From the NCBI GenBank assembly GCA_033675265.1, contig JAUJYZ010001579.1, positions 62,001 through 126,000 on the forward strand: 64,000 nt of DNA, written 5' to 3'. Positions within the stretch are counted from its first letter, which is position 1. Each line of letters starts with the position of its first letter. A program made the position numbers and the translations under genes. The notes under the pieces were generated by a model that had not been told where the DNA came from, made no database searches, and saw only the letters and a program-made list of their open reading frames with translations. Shown piece after piece: positions 1-10,851 of this stretch. Source of the DNA: Actinostola sp. cb2023 (lineage: Eukaryota; Cnidaria; Anthozoa; Actiniaria; Actinostolidae).

Positions 1-94
1 GAAGTCCCTGTGACATGGCCTTAGAGTCACTGTGACAAAATATAAAACGTTTTCTGTGTTTACATAACTAGGTAAAACGTGTTCCTGGTTCTAG

Positions 95-3000
95 TGGTAG
101 ATTACATAGAACTGAGGATGGGAGCTGGGAGTGGTCTGATGAAGAGACCCAAGATACAGCTGAAAAGGTTAATATTACATTTACTGTGCTTGCATGTCTG
201 ATACGTGTGATTAATATGTTCTACAATTGCAGAGATCAAAAGAACGTCCTCAGAATAGTACTGTAAAGGAAGAGGTATGTGCAGTGATGCTGTTTGAAAT
301 ACTGGCGTCTAGTCTGGAACAGGGTATCAAAAATAGAGTATGTTTGTAATAGATTACAATTATATACACCGATTGCAAACATGGCGACCCATTTGAATAA
401 CCATTGTTCTTTGACTGACTAGCCTTGTGTTCATGTGGAAACACAAAAGCGTTCTCACCTGTATGAGAGGCTAGTCAGTCAAGAACAATGGTTATTCAAA
501 TTGGTCGCCATGTTCGGAATCGGTGTATGAGCAGCCGTGTTGTATAAGATATATTTGGCTCGTGATTGTAGATCTTATACAACACGGATGCAAATATGCA
601 TCAGACTTATCATATCCACAGATACATGTATGAAATCATGTTCTACTATAATTTTCAAGATACCAGTAAGTTTGGCCGAGAAAATCAAAGTTAAAGTCTA
701 TGCAAATGAAGACGATTTTGTATCAGAAATACAAGCTCTGCCACAGTTGTGATTTCTATTGTGTTTTCCTCGTGAATTATTCATGAATATGATAAATAAT
801 AATAATAATAAATATAATAATAATAATAATAATAATAATAAAGAGTATTTAGTGCTCACTACCACTGACAGGCTCCATGCTAGTTTGCTTGCTAGTTGCT
901 AGCAGCTCTTGAGAATAAGTGAACATACATGTATATTGTACATAATTGTATCGAATCATGAATAATTAGTGAGGGAAATACAATAGAAATCATAAGCGTA
1001 GCAGACATCTGTAAATCGGATACAGAATCGTCCTCATTTGCATTCAACTTTAACTTTAACTTTAACTCGGCCAAACTGTTTCCTATCATCCAAATTATAG
1101 TAAATCATCCACTTATACATCGTTGGATTCGATAAGTCAGATACAATATTCGTGTCCAAGCTGTATGGTATTTACAATGGCTCACCTTCGGCTCGCCATT
1201 GTAAATGCCATACAGTTTGGCCGCTCATATTGTATCTATTACATATTGATGATGTACAGTATATACAATTTATTTACAGTAGAACGATAACAGTTTTAAT
1301 TATGTTACAAGTATGATTTATCATTGTTTGCAATGTTTAGAAATTGAATAAAAAACAAGAAAGTGTTGTGTCTACAAACCAACAAACTCCAGTAACCACA
1401 CCATCTGCAGAACAAGGTTAGACAATGGAAATACTGCAGTCTCTCTATATAAACAAGTATAACAATAGTACATAACGAATCAGCTAAGCAGTACATGTAT
1501 GTACAATGTTTAGATACATACATGTACATTGTATATGAACAATGATTACTTTTGAACTATTACCAAGCAACAATATTATTTGAGGATTTCGTTGTACGTA
1601 GGTATCATATGCGATTAATAATAGTCTCTCCTACGTGTGTATAGAAATATAATTTATTTCCCAAGCTTTCGGGTCATTGACCCATCATCAGGGGTTGTAT
1701 GACCCGAAAGCTTGGGAAATAAATTATATTTCTATACACACGTAGAAGAGACTTATATTATTAAAGTGAACAATATTATTATTTACCGGTACCTTTATGT
1801 TTGACTACATGTATTTTAGTTAAAAGACCATATACTACTCACCCTTTATTCCCATTCTCGTCCCCAGACCCTTCTCAGCTTTCTAACGAAAAATCGTAGG
1901 CTCTGGTAAGAGACGTCTCAAGCCTCAATTTGATTGGCCGAAATAATTCCATGCGTAATTAGCGACAAATATGCACAACTACAATAATATGCAAAGAGAA
2001 TACGAATTTTGGCACTTTTCAAGTCTTATAATTTTTAAGTCCTCTTTCATCCTTAACACACAGCACATGGGATTCTTGTTTTTGCCAAGTTGGATATCTA
2101 CTCCTCCATTGTCGTAGTGTTAAGTGGCGAAATTACTATGAACATTTCCAAGACCACTCAAAAACGAACCGTTAAGCTTTGATGGATCAAAGATTTGCCG
2201 TATCCTGTGGGAAGAATACTAAATCAATCTTTGTTTATGTTCGTCAAACTCGTTGTAAAGTTTCAGTGATGTGAAAGGTAAAAAACGAACCCCTAATTAT
2301 TATTCAAAACAAGCACTTTTTGCCATCGGTGTCTGATCAGTCTGTTCTTGTTCGTTGAGTGAATAAATGCTTTATTTGCAATTGGAATGGTTGTAGAGGA
2401 GATATCCAGCGCAAGCGTCGTAAGATCTTGCTAAATATATTTTTGCTTTTATATTTACCGTGATTAAAATTATATTTTGAACTGATTCCACTGTAATTAA
2501 GTTACAATGTATAAATACACGCACTAGCTTGCGGACTGTAGAATGAACTCGAAATTCTTCATACTATGTATGCCGCTGATATCTGTTTTACTTTTAAACT
2601 GAAATGTAGATTATTAAAGTCGGTTTCTAGAGCATCTTACTTCGCTGAAGTCTGATCAATTCTGTCACCGGAAGTTAGAAAATATTGAGCATGCGCATAT
2701 CTGACGACCTAGAATCTGGGTCTTCCGGTTTGTCTCTTACCAGAGCCTACGATGTTCCGTTAGAAAGCTGAGAAGGGTCTGGGGATGAGAATGCCTTTAT
2801 TCCAAGACACAGGTTACTGTAACTACACGTTACACGTTCGTTTAAAAGAGTTTCATGCTCAATCTGTGACAACGTAGTTAAATAAACTACTACTACTACT
2901 ACTACTACTTCTACTACTACTACTAACGTGAATGTGTCATCTTTACTCATAGCACCACAATCTGCTCCAACTAATGTACAAGCAGTTTTGCCACAATCCA

Positions 3001-3408
3001 AGTTAGACTTGACATTACGATTGAGGTAATTTGTTTTACTAAAGCCACACTGTCAACACTCTTTCACAAATTGATGCCGTGGGTGGCATAGCAGTAGCAT
3101 CTAATTAAAAGTAGTTAGCACATTCCTGTTGAAGTCAGGCTGGCTTCATAATGTCTTTACCAGCAATAACAGCTACAGTACACCACTTAAATACATGTAG
3201 CCTCCTATAAAGAGCGTGTCACATGCTCGTGTATGTATACATGTATATTATACTTGTATGTGTATTCACCTCATTTTACTCTTTATTTTCTCCAGAAATG
3301 AAAGAAATGAATTAAATGATATTAGATTTGACTTCTGTTATGATAAAGGTACGATTTGGTTTTCTTGGTTCACACTAGAATGTGCATTCGTATTATTATT
3401 ATTATTAA

Positions 3409-3454
<46 letters not shown>

Positions 3455-3483
3455 ATAATAATAATTATTATTATTATTATTAA

Positions 3484-3521
<38 letters not shown>

Positions 3522-6217
3522 GCATCAGAATCAGAATTTGGAAGAAAAGGGAAACCTTCTTCCGATACAAGCATCAAGAGTTCCAGACTTCCGGTACGCG
3601 CGCAATGCATTGTGAGATTATTACAAAGGAAAAGTGAGCACCAAGTGAGCAAAAAAAAACATAGCTTGGGCTCCCTGTGTCTAGAATTGGTGCTCACTTT
3701 TCCTTTGTAATAATCTCATAATGCATTGTGCGCATACAGAAAGTCTGGAACTCTTGATGCTTGTATTGATTCCACACTTGTCTACTAGTCATAAATGTTC
3801 CTTGCCCTTCCAAAATCCCGGACTGCAAAGTCCAATTCCGACTCTTCCTCCGATTCTTACCCTAGCATGAAGCAGTCATATCTAACTAGGGTATTATGCA
3901 GTTAACAAATATGACTGTATAGCAAGTCTGGATACAATGCTAATCCTGCTAGTGTGGTTTAATTATGTAGATACTGCTGAAGGTGTTTCCCAAGAGTTAG
4001 TTTCTGCTGGACTGGTTGATGGCAAAGATTTAGTTGTAGGTGAGAGAATTTCCAAATGTCTATTGATCAGTAAAGTCCATGTTTATATCTGGGACTTTGT
4101 ATGTTCACTGGTCACCATGAAGATTAATCCTCTACATGATTGAATGTACAATAATGTACTTCTTTTTTAGTTGCTGCTAATTTGAAGAAAGTTCTTGAAA
4201 ATCCACTCAACAGTAAATCACTTGTATTTGCACTGGTAAGTTGTGTGGAACTACAATCATGTAATCCATTGGTGAAATTGTTGTTGTACTGTTCATCACC
4301 ATCACTACTACAGGTGTACCACTGTTCATTATCATCACTACTACCACTGTTCATCATCATCATTATACTACCACTACCATGGAACATTCATCATCATCAC
4401 TACTACCACTATTCATCATCATCATCACTACTACATTTGTACCACTGTTCATCATCATCACTATACAATGTATTACCACTGTTCATCATCACTACTACCA
4501 CTGTTCATCATCATCATCACTACTACCACTGTTCATCATCATCACTATATTACCACTGTTCATCATCACGACTACCACTGTTCATCATCATCACTATTAT
4601 TACCACTGTTCATCATCACTATTACCACTGTTCATCATCACTACTAGCTACCACTGTTCATCGTCATCACTACAGTTGTACTACCACTGTTCATCATCAT
4701 CACTACTACCACTGTTCATCATCACTACTACCACTGTTCATCATCACTACTACCACTGTTCATCATCACTACTACCACTGTTCATCATCACTACTACCAC
4801 TGTTCATCATCATCACTACTACCACTGTTCATCATCACTACTACCACTGTTCATCATCACTACTACCACTGTTCGTCACCACTACTACCACTGTTCATCA
4901 TCATCACTACTACCACTGTTCATCATCACTACAACTGTACCACCACTGTTCATCATCATCGCCACCACTGTTCTTCATCATCACTACTACCACTGTTCAT
5001 CATCACTACAACTGTACCACCACTGTTCATCATCATCACCACTGCTGTTCATCATCATCACCACCACTGTTCATCATCATAATAAGCATCACCACCACTG
5101 TTCATCATCACTACAACTGTACCACCACTGTTCATCATCATCACCACTGCTGTTCATCATCGCCACCACTGTTCATCATCATCACTACAACTGTACCACC
5201 ACTGTTCATCATCATCACCACTGCTGTTCATCATCATCACCACTGCTGTTCATCATCATCATCACCACTGCTGTTCATCATCATTGCCACCACTGTTCAT
5301 CATCATAATAAGCATTACCACCACTGTTCATCATCATCACTACAACTGTACCACCACTGTTCATCATCATCACCACTGCTGTTCATCATCATCACCACTG
5401 CTGTTCATCATCATCATCATCATCAATCACCACTGCTGTTCATCATCATTGCCACCACTGTTCATCATCATAATAAGCATCACCACCACTGTTCATCATC
5501 ATCACTACAACTGTACCACCACTGTTCATCATCATCACCACTGCTGTTCATCATCATCACCACTGCTGTTCATCATCATCATCACCACTGCTGTTCATCA
5601 TCATTGCCACCACTGTTCATCATCATAATAAGCATCACCACCACTGTTCATCATCATCACTACAACTGTACCACCACTGTTCATCGTCATCACTACAACT
5701 GTACCACCACTGTTCATCATCATCATTACCACTGGCACTTGTCACTGTTCATCATCATCATCATCACTACTATTAATCATCAGCACTTCGTAGTGGCAAT
5801 TTTAATTATGATTACTTAGTGAATACCTCTACAACTTTTCATCATCATCATTACATGTACCACTGGTCACACTGGTCATCATCATCACTACTATTAATCA
5901 TCATCACTACTTACTTACTTACTTACTTACTTAGTAAATACATGTACCTCTACTGACAACTTTTCATAATCATCATTGTAATGCATCATCATTGTAATAT
6001 TAATATTAACTATAATAGTTAACATTGCCACTACCTCAGACACTATCGTTATGATTACTATCCTCATTGTTACAAGTGATCAGTATGTATATTTATCTCA
6101 AACACTAATTAATCAGGCCTATTTTGGTGTTTTTTTTGTTAGCAATCAACAAGTCCTCCCAAACAACCTCCAGATGAAAAGGCTCTTATTGGTTTTGCCC
6201 AGCTCACAATACACTGA
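95..6217 (+). CDS. OXSR1: OSR1/SPAK-type serine/threonine kinase, C-terminal exons (partial)
   Basis: This is the C-terminal part of a GCK-VI kinase (OSR1/SPAK family); the kinase domain lies before the window. The family is activated by WNK kinases and phosphorylates cation-chloride cotransporters. Its C-terminal CCT domain docks RFxV/I motifs of both partners. Eight GT/AG exons agree in phase: 95-167, 233-274, 1341-1416, 2953-3025, 3296-3348, 3971-4039, 4171-4235 and 6143-6217 (TGA at 6215), giving 174 codons here. The first exon carries [12 protein letters not shown], typical of the OSR1 linker. The CCT domain is recognised by [43 protein letters not shown] and the terminal [11 protein letters not shown]. 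The linker exons 1341-1416 and 2953-3025 are low-complexity and rest on splice phase more than homology. The intron 4236-6142 is mostly a TCATCA-type array. OXSR1 and STK39 cannot be separated; a single invertebrate orthologue is likely. Confidence 0.9.
364..528. mobile_element. Palindromic MITE in an OXSR1 intron
   Basis: Two arms of about 55 bp face each other. The left arm starts ATACACCGATT and runs through AACCATTGTTCTTTGACTGA; the right arm ends AATCGGTGTAT. The loop is roughly 45 bp. There is no coding capacity, so this is a non-autonomous DNA element. Confidence 0.7.
655..1090. mobile_element. Inverted-repeat element with an AAT-rich centre
   Basis: About 130 bp at 660-795 reappears inverted at 950-1085. 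The shared text includes GTTTGGCCGAG, TGCAAATGA-GACGATT and the GAATTATTCATGA stretch. The middle is an (AAT)n run near 799-840. Arms are diverged by scattered substitutions and small indels, which indicates an old insertion. It lies in the intron between OXSR1 exons 233-274 and 1341-1416. Confidence 0.65.
1139..1237. mobile_element. Short snap-back palindrome
   Basis: The arms AGATACAATATT...GGCATTTACAATGG are nearly self-complementary around a short loop at about 1185-1192. The size and termini fit a small MITE or a foldback relic. Nothing coding is present. Confidence 0.55.
1617..1757. mobile_element. Palindromic element with GGGTCATTGACCC loop region
   Basis: Arms of about 60 bp (left: CTACGTGTGTATAGAAATAT through CCCAAGCTTTCGGGTCA; right: its reverse complement) flank a loop with CATCATCAGGGG. 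The arms are nearly identical apart from one or two bases near the outer ends, so the insertion or its last conversion is recent. Confidence 0.6.
1853..2793. mobile_element. Non-autonomous Mutator-like element with 10-bp target duplication
   Basis: Terminal inverted repeats of about 62 bp begin CATTCTCGTCCCCAGACCC on the left and mirror at 2732-2793. They are flanked by a perfect 10-bp direct repeat CCTTTATTCC at 1843-1852 and 2794-2803. Long TIRs with a target duplication of 9-11 bp are the usual signature of Mutator-like elements. The internal 800 bp holds no long reading frame. It lies in the OXSR1 intron before exon 2953-3025. Confidence 0.75.
3385..3522. repeat. (ATT)n microsatellite with internal inversion
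   Basis: An ATT run of about 140 bp is interrupted by a short AAT segment near 3451-3464 and by two TTAATA variants. It starts about 35 bp after the OXSR1 exon that ends at 3348. Confidence 0.9.
3566..3766. mobile_element. Palindromic MITE with GTGAGCACC core
   Basis: Arms of about 75 bp contain ATCAAGAGTTCCAGACTT and TTATTACAAAGGAAAAGTG and their reverse complements, around a loop with an A-run. There is no coding content. The loop contains CTTGGGCTCCCTGTG, which resembles the ends of the CACAGG-AGCCCAA family elsewhere in the window. Confidence 0.65.
4280..5815. repeat. TCATCA/CACTACTACCACTGT minisatellite in the last OXSR1 intron
   Basis: About 1.5 kb consists of imperfect units built from GTTCATCATCATCACTACTA and CCACTGTTCATCATCATCAC variants with changing numbers of TCA triplets. 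Higher-order repeats are visible from about 4980 to 5650, where a block containing CATAATAAGCATCACCACCA recurs several times. Because most units are multiples of three without stops, long open frames appear in several phases. One of them is continuous with the exon ending at 4235. Confidence 0.9.
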
Positions 6218-6290
6218 TTGTAAAAGTTCATAATTTTAGGGTGAAAAGTTATTTTTCTAGCGAAGAAACTACTAGAATTAAATCATTTTA

Positions 6291-8175
6291 AGTTCGACAC
6301 GAGTACTCTAGCTAGCTACATGACAGCGCTTGTCCCGACACACACACTCGGCCCCAGGCCACTTCATTCCTCCCCACTAAGTTAGTAAACAACATTAACA
6401 ATGAATGCAAACTAAATTAACATGAACACAGTTCAAAGTTCATAGTCTCTTAAATATGCTGGTGCCTCCCGCTTGCGTCCAGAGCATCTTCTTGTTAACT
6501 CTTCAGCTTGTTTCGTTTGGCATGGCTGCTCCTCCGGTGTCGGTGCCATGGGTCCTTGTAGCAGGGTATCCGGTATGTCCATGTCCTGTGCACTTTGACC
6601 TGAATCAGTACGGCAGCGTAGGTGGTCCTGATGACGTCGGATGACTGCACCATCTTCTAGCTGCACCTCAGCGGACACAGGGCCTGACTTCTTGATGATG
6701 GTTCCTGGTACCCATGCCTTCTTCTGTCTGAAATATCTTGCATAGACAGCTTCCTCCAAAGGCAGTTCTCTCTTTTGGGCATGATAATCATGTCTTGCCT
6801 TTTGCTGAGACTGTTTGGTCATGACTCTCTCTCTGATATCCGGTTGTAACAGATTTAGCAGCACGCGTGGTTTCCTCTTCATGAGTAACTGTAAGGGTGG
6901 AACTCCCGTTGTTGTGTGGGGTGTCGTACGGTAACTCAGAAGGAATCGAGACAACTTGGTTTGCGCACCCGATTTCATCTTCGCAAATCCTTCTTTAAAT
7001 ATGCGCACAGCACGTTCTGCTTGGCCATTAGAAGCAGGGTGATAGGGGGCAACTCTAATGTGTTTGATGCCATTTCTCTTCATGAATTCCGCAAATTCAG
7101 CACTTGTAAAATTTGTACCATTGTCACTAACTACCGTCTCTGGCAAGCCATGTGTTGCAAATATCTCTCGCTTCTCGATGGTTGCAGTTGATGTGGTAGA
7201 TTTCATTAGGTGCACCTCCAGCCACTTAGAGTAGGAGTCCACTACAATCAAGAACATTCCTCCCATGTAGGGTTCTGCATAATCAATATGGAGTCTGGAC
7301 CATGGTTGTCCGGGCCACTCCCAGGAGTGCAGGGTAGCCTCCGCTGGGGCTACCTGATGCTGCTGACATGTCTCACAGGTCTTAACCTCCTGCTCAATTG
7401 CTCAATGACTTGGTCCATCGCCGGCCACCAAACGTAGCTGCGTGCAAGAGCCTTCATGCGTGAGACTCCCGAGTGGGTCTCCTGTAGTTCCGTTAGTACC
7501 TTTGACCTTCCTTGGGGTGGAACAACTACTCTGGACCCCCATAATAAGCACCCTTCTTCCACACTCAACTCTGTCTTCCTTTGGAAGTATGGCTTGACCT
7601 CATCAGAAGTACAGATTGTAGGCCAACCTGCCAAAGTGAACTGTATTGCTTGTGAAATGATTGGGTCCCTTGTGGTCCAATCTCTAATCTGACTGCTACA
7701 CACAGGTGTCTCATCTAAGTGTTCCATTAATAAGATAGTCTCACCTGGGTAGTGGCACAGCCTCTGGCATAGTGGGCAATGGGAGTCTGCTCAAGGCATC
7801 AGCGTTTCCATTGGTTGAGCCTGACTTGTATGCAATCTTGTACTCATATACTGCCAAGGTGAGGGCCCATCGTTGGATTTGTGGTGCCGCTTGATAAGGG
7901 ATTCCTTTCTTTTCATTTAGCTACTTGTGATCAGTCTTAATTATAAAGGTGTGTCCATAAAGGAACTGATGAAATTTCTTAACACCATATATAATTGCCA
8001 GTGTCTCCTTCTCCAGCGTTGAATAGTTCCTCTCTGTGGCATTGAGAGATCTAGATACGTACCCAATGGGTCGTTCACTCCCATCTTCCATGCGGTGTGA
8101 TAGAACAGTGGCCTGGGGCCGATCGTGTGTGTCGGGACAAGCGCTGTCATGTAGCTAGAGTACTCGTGTCGAACT
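6291..8175. mobile_element. Inverted-repeat-bounded block containing a Ty3/Gypsy pol fragment
   Basis: About 70 bp at 6291-6363 (AGTTCGACACGAGTACTCTA...GGCCCCAGGCCACT) is repeated in inverted orientation at 8107-8175, with a 4-bp length difference at TAGCTAGCTACA. The enclosed 1.75 kb is retrotransposon pol sequence on the minus strand. Ty3/Gypsy elements normally end in direct LTRs, so inverted ends are unexpected. The block may be a foldback rearrangement of one element or cargo of a DNA element. Confidence 0.6.
6433..8106 (-). pseudogene. Ty3/Gypsy retrotransposon pol remnant (RNase H to integrase)
   Basis: Read on the minus strand from 8106 down, the fragment shows an RNase H-like stretch (near 7930-8105: SRSLNATERNYSTLEKE, then a FLYGH-like segment), a linker, and a zinc-binding/integrase region at 7350-7727 (HSGVSRMKALARSYVWWP). 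The integrase core follows at 6433-7266: VVDSYSKWLEV, VVSDNGTNFTS and the APYHPASNGQAERAV signature. The tail is basic and ends APAYLRDYEL. The frame is broken near 7740 and between 7350 and 7266, and an in-frame stop sits near 7920. Gag, protease, most of reverse transcriptase and both LTRs are missing. It is a dead genomic copy of a common animal retrotransposon. Confidence 0.85.
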
Positions 8176-10851
8176 ACAATAAAAGGTTACTACAATTAAT
8201 GAATCTAATGTATAAATATTCCTATTGCTGGTTGGCAATCAATGTCCTGGAGGAAGCAGTGGTCATACCAACAAGAGAGGCTGATGAAGAATGCTTTGTT
8301 TTTGGGAACTAACATGGCCGCCATGACGTCGCGTGCAAACCCAGCAATATTTTAATAGTCTCGTCCCCAGATTCTCAGTGTGTGTTGCTATACTGGTGAT
8401 GTCCATCACTGCCTCCATTTAGCCCCACACATACTTCTTCGAGGAGCAAAGTATGGGCACCATTTTGTAGAAAACATGCAAGATGCCAGGGAGGAGTCGA
8501 AGTAGATAGATAGATAGAAGTATAATGGGGATGAGGCCACCTACCACCTATATTATGTGGTCTGTATGCTTGTTGGAATAAATATGATTACCGGTACTGG
8601 ATTGATTGTTCTTTTATGAATTGCGTACAGTGATAGTACAGTGTTGCCCTAAACAAGGTCCTAAAATAGAGGGTGTCCCACACAGGGTAGGTATTTTAGA
8701 GTGTTATTGTATTGTCCTAAACTGGATCAAACCAGAGTCGGCAGCACCCAGGGGCATAGCCAGGATTTTCCAATGGGGGGGGGGGGGGGGGGGGGGGGGG
8801 TCGCACTCCATCATTAGCCACCAAATCCCCCCCTCCCCTCCTCAAACATATTAATTTATAGATCCAGAAGAAGGGGGAGTCGTAGCATCCTTGGACCACC
8901 CCCTGCTTACTCCCTGGCCTGGCACTCGTATATGCAAATGTGGGCCCTACATGCATGATGACTGTTGGATAGGCCTTGTCTGTCATACTTTCCCCCTCTG
9001 CCCCCAGGCATAACATCGATCAGGGGAATAAAAGTCAAATATAGTTTTATACATATCTTTTTTATCATGTTTTAATAGCTATCAGTCGAAATAAAACTGC
9101 ACAGTTGAGATATTTTCTATTGACTGAAGGGAACATTCTTTATTTAGGTCAGGTCAGCTAGCACTCATGACAAAGGTAAATGATTATTTAGCCAAAGATA
9201 TGGGGTGGGCTAAGAAAATTTGATGAATCAATCCTTTAGGTCCATTATATGGGGTCCCCCGCGCGGCCTCTTCCGTAACCACAGGAATCCCGTCATGTAA
9301 CACAGGGAGCCCAATCTTATACTATAAAAAAAATGGCGGCCTCCACGTTTAGTTTGTCTTTGAGAAATAAAGATCCCAACGAGAATTAAAGAGTAGCACA
9401 AGTTCGACTAGTAGAGGTACTTTTTATTTTTGTTAATCTAAAGTACATTTAGTTGTTATTTGTTATCGTACAAATATCTGGAAAACGCGGGGATTTTAAA
9501 AGTAAGAAAGTTATAGAGATAGTGCATGTACACACTACATGTAACTTAAGTTTAATACATGTAAACTTACATCTACACAGATTACTATAATGTAGAGTGA
9601 TTCCAATAAACCTGGGCAATACTAATTAGCTATGTACTACTACTTTTTACACGGCTCAAAGGGAGAGCACTTTGTAATTAATTTTTTAATTTTAGTGATT
9701 TTGATTCCGTGTCTAAATAAAGTTCATTCATTCATTCATTCATTCAGCTGTCAGTGTTTATTAGATGCGAAGAAACAAAAGAAAACAAAAGAGTCTGAAA
9801 TGTCTAATAGTGTATATTGGTGTTATTGGAAACACTCTAAGCTTTAATACAGCTACATAATTAACATGTAGTACTACTAAGTTTACTATTACCACTAACA
9901 GCTGGAGTTTTGTATAAAGCCTAAGTCAGATTCAGTTCTTGATTGTGATTTTTGAATGTCACTGTACAATGAGGGGTGCATGGATACAGGAATTTTTGAG
10001 AGGGGCGGTCCAAATGTAAATTGACTTCAAACCTGTGGCAAAACTAGATTCTAGGATAAAACAATCAATTGAACCTCAGGTATGACTGGGCCTGGCCCCC
10101 CAGACCCTCCCCCTGGATCTGCCACTGGTAATACAGCAGCAAATCCTCTTACCAGGGAATTCAAAAATGACCCAGACAGTCTCTTCGAAAAAATGAAACA
10201 ATTAAATTCTGATTGATTTTGGAAAATAATATATACTAGCACTATGCACTCAATCAAACACAATATAAATGCTGCGTTCATACTGCATGCATGTAAAATG
10301 AACACACCATGCACAGGGCCATGGCCACCAGTTTTTGAGTGGTCCGGTTTTCAAAATCGGGAAAAAATATATATAATCACTCAAGACACACACCATCCCC
10401 CAACACCCTGTTTGATTCGAAATGTGGTCCAGTTTCATGTGGTCCGGTTGAAACCGGACCAACCGTACTGGTGGCAGTATGGCCCTGATGCAATGACGTT
10501 ATAGTTTCAGTTGATACTGATACCGATACTGTATGCTATAAATAGTCACAGTTATATGGCTCATCTGTGAGAACATCTGGAGAAGATAAACCCAGGGGTA
10601 TAATTCTGACCCAGAGAAACGAGAGACAGAATAAACCCCTGGGTTCCCGAGGATGACTCCCTTGCGAACATGCTGTTGGATGCTCCTAACTGGGGCAGAG
10701 TCACATGCATGCCTACAAGTTGGATGCAGGCTTTTCAGAGTACAATGACATTGTTGTATATTTTTTCTTCTACTCACTGATAGTTCATGTATTTTCTTGC
10801 AGCTCTGTATATTCATACAATAGAAGCACTTTATTGCCCAATACAATCATT
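8176..10851. other. Intergenic stretch between OXSR1 and LCMT2, no gene seen
   Basis: No supported exon was found. Visible items are a GATA run at 8502-8519, a poly-G tract at 8776-8802 inside a GGGGCATAGCCAGGATTTT-type repeat (8752-8870), a GTGTCTAAATAAAGTTCATT retroposon-like tail followed by ATTC repeats (9710-9746), and a degraded CTGGATCTGCCACTGG fragment near 10110-10127. A short inverted repeat with AAACCCAGGGGT arms lies at 10588-10647. The LCMT2 promoter should lie in the last part, but I see no distinct element. Confidence 0.5.

Noticed and set aside
3338..3697. Asn/Ile-rich frames at ATT tracts (also 35627-35947 and 54012-54398)
   Set aside because: Microsatellite translations on both strands without any unique domain.
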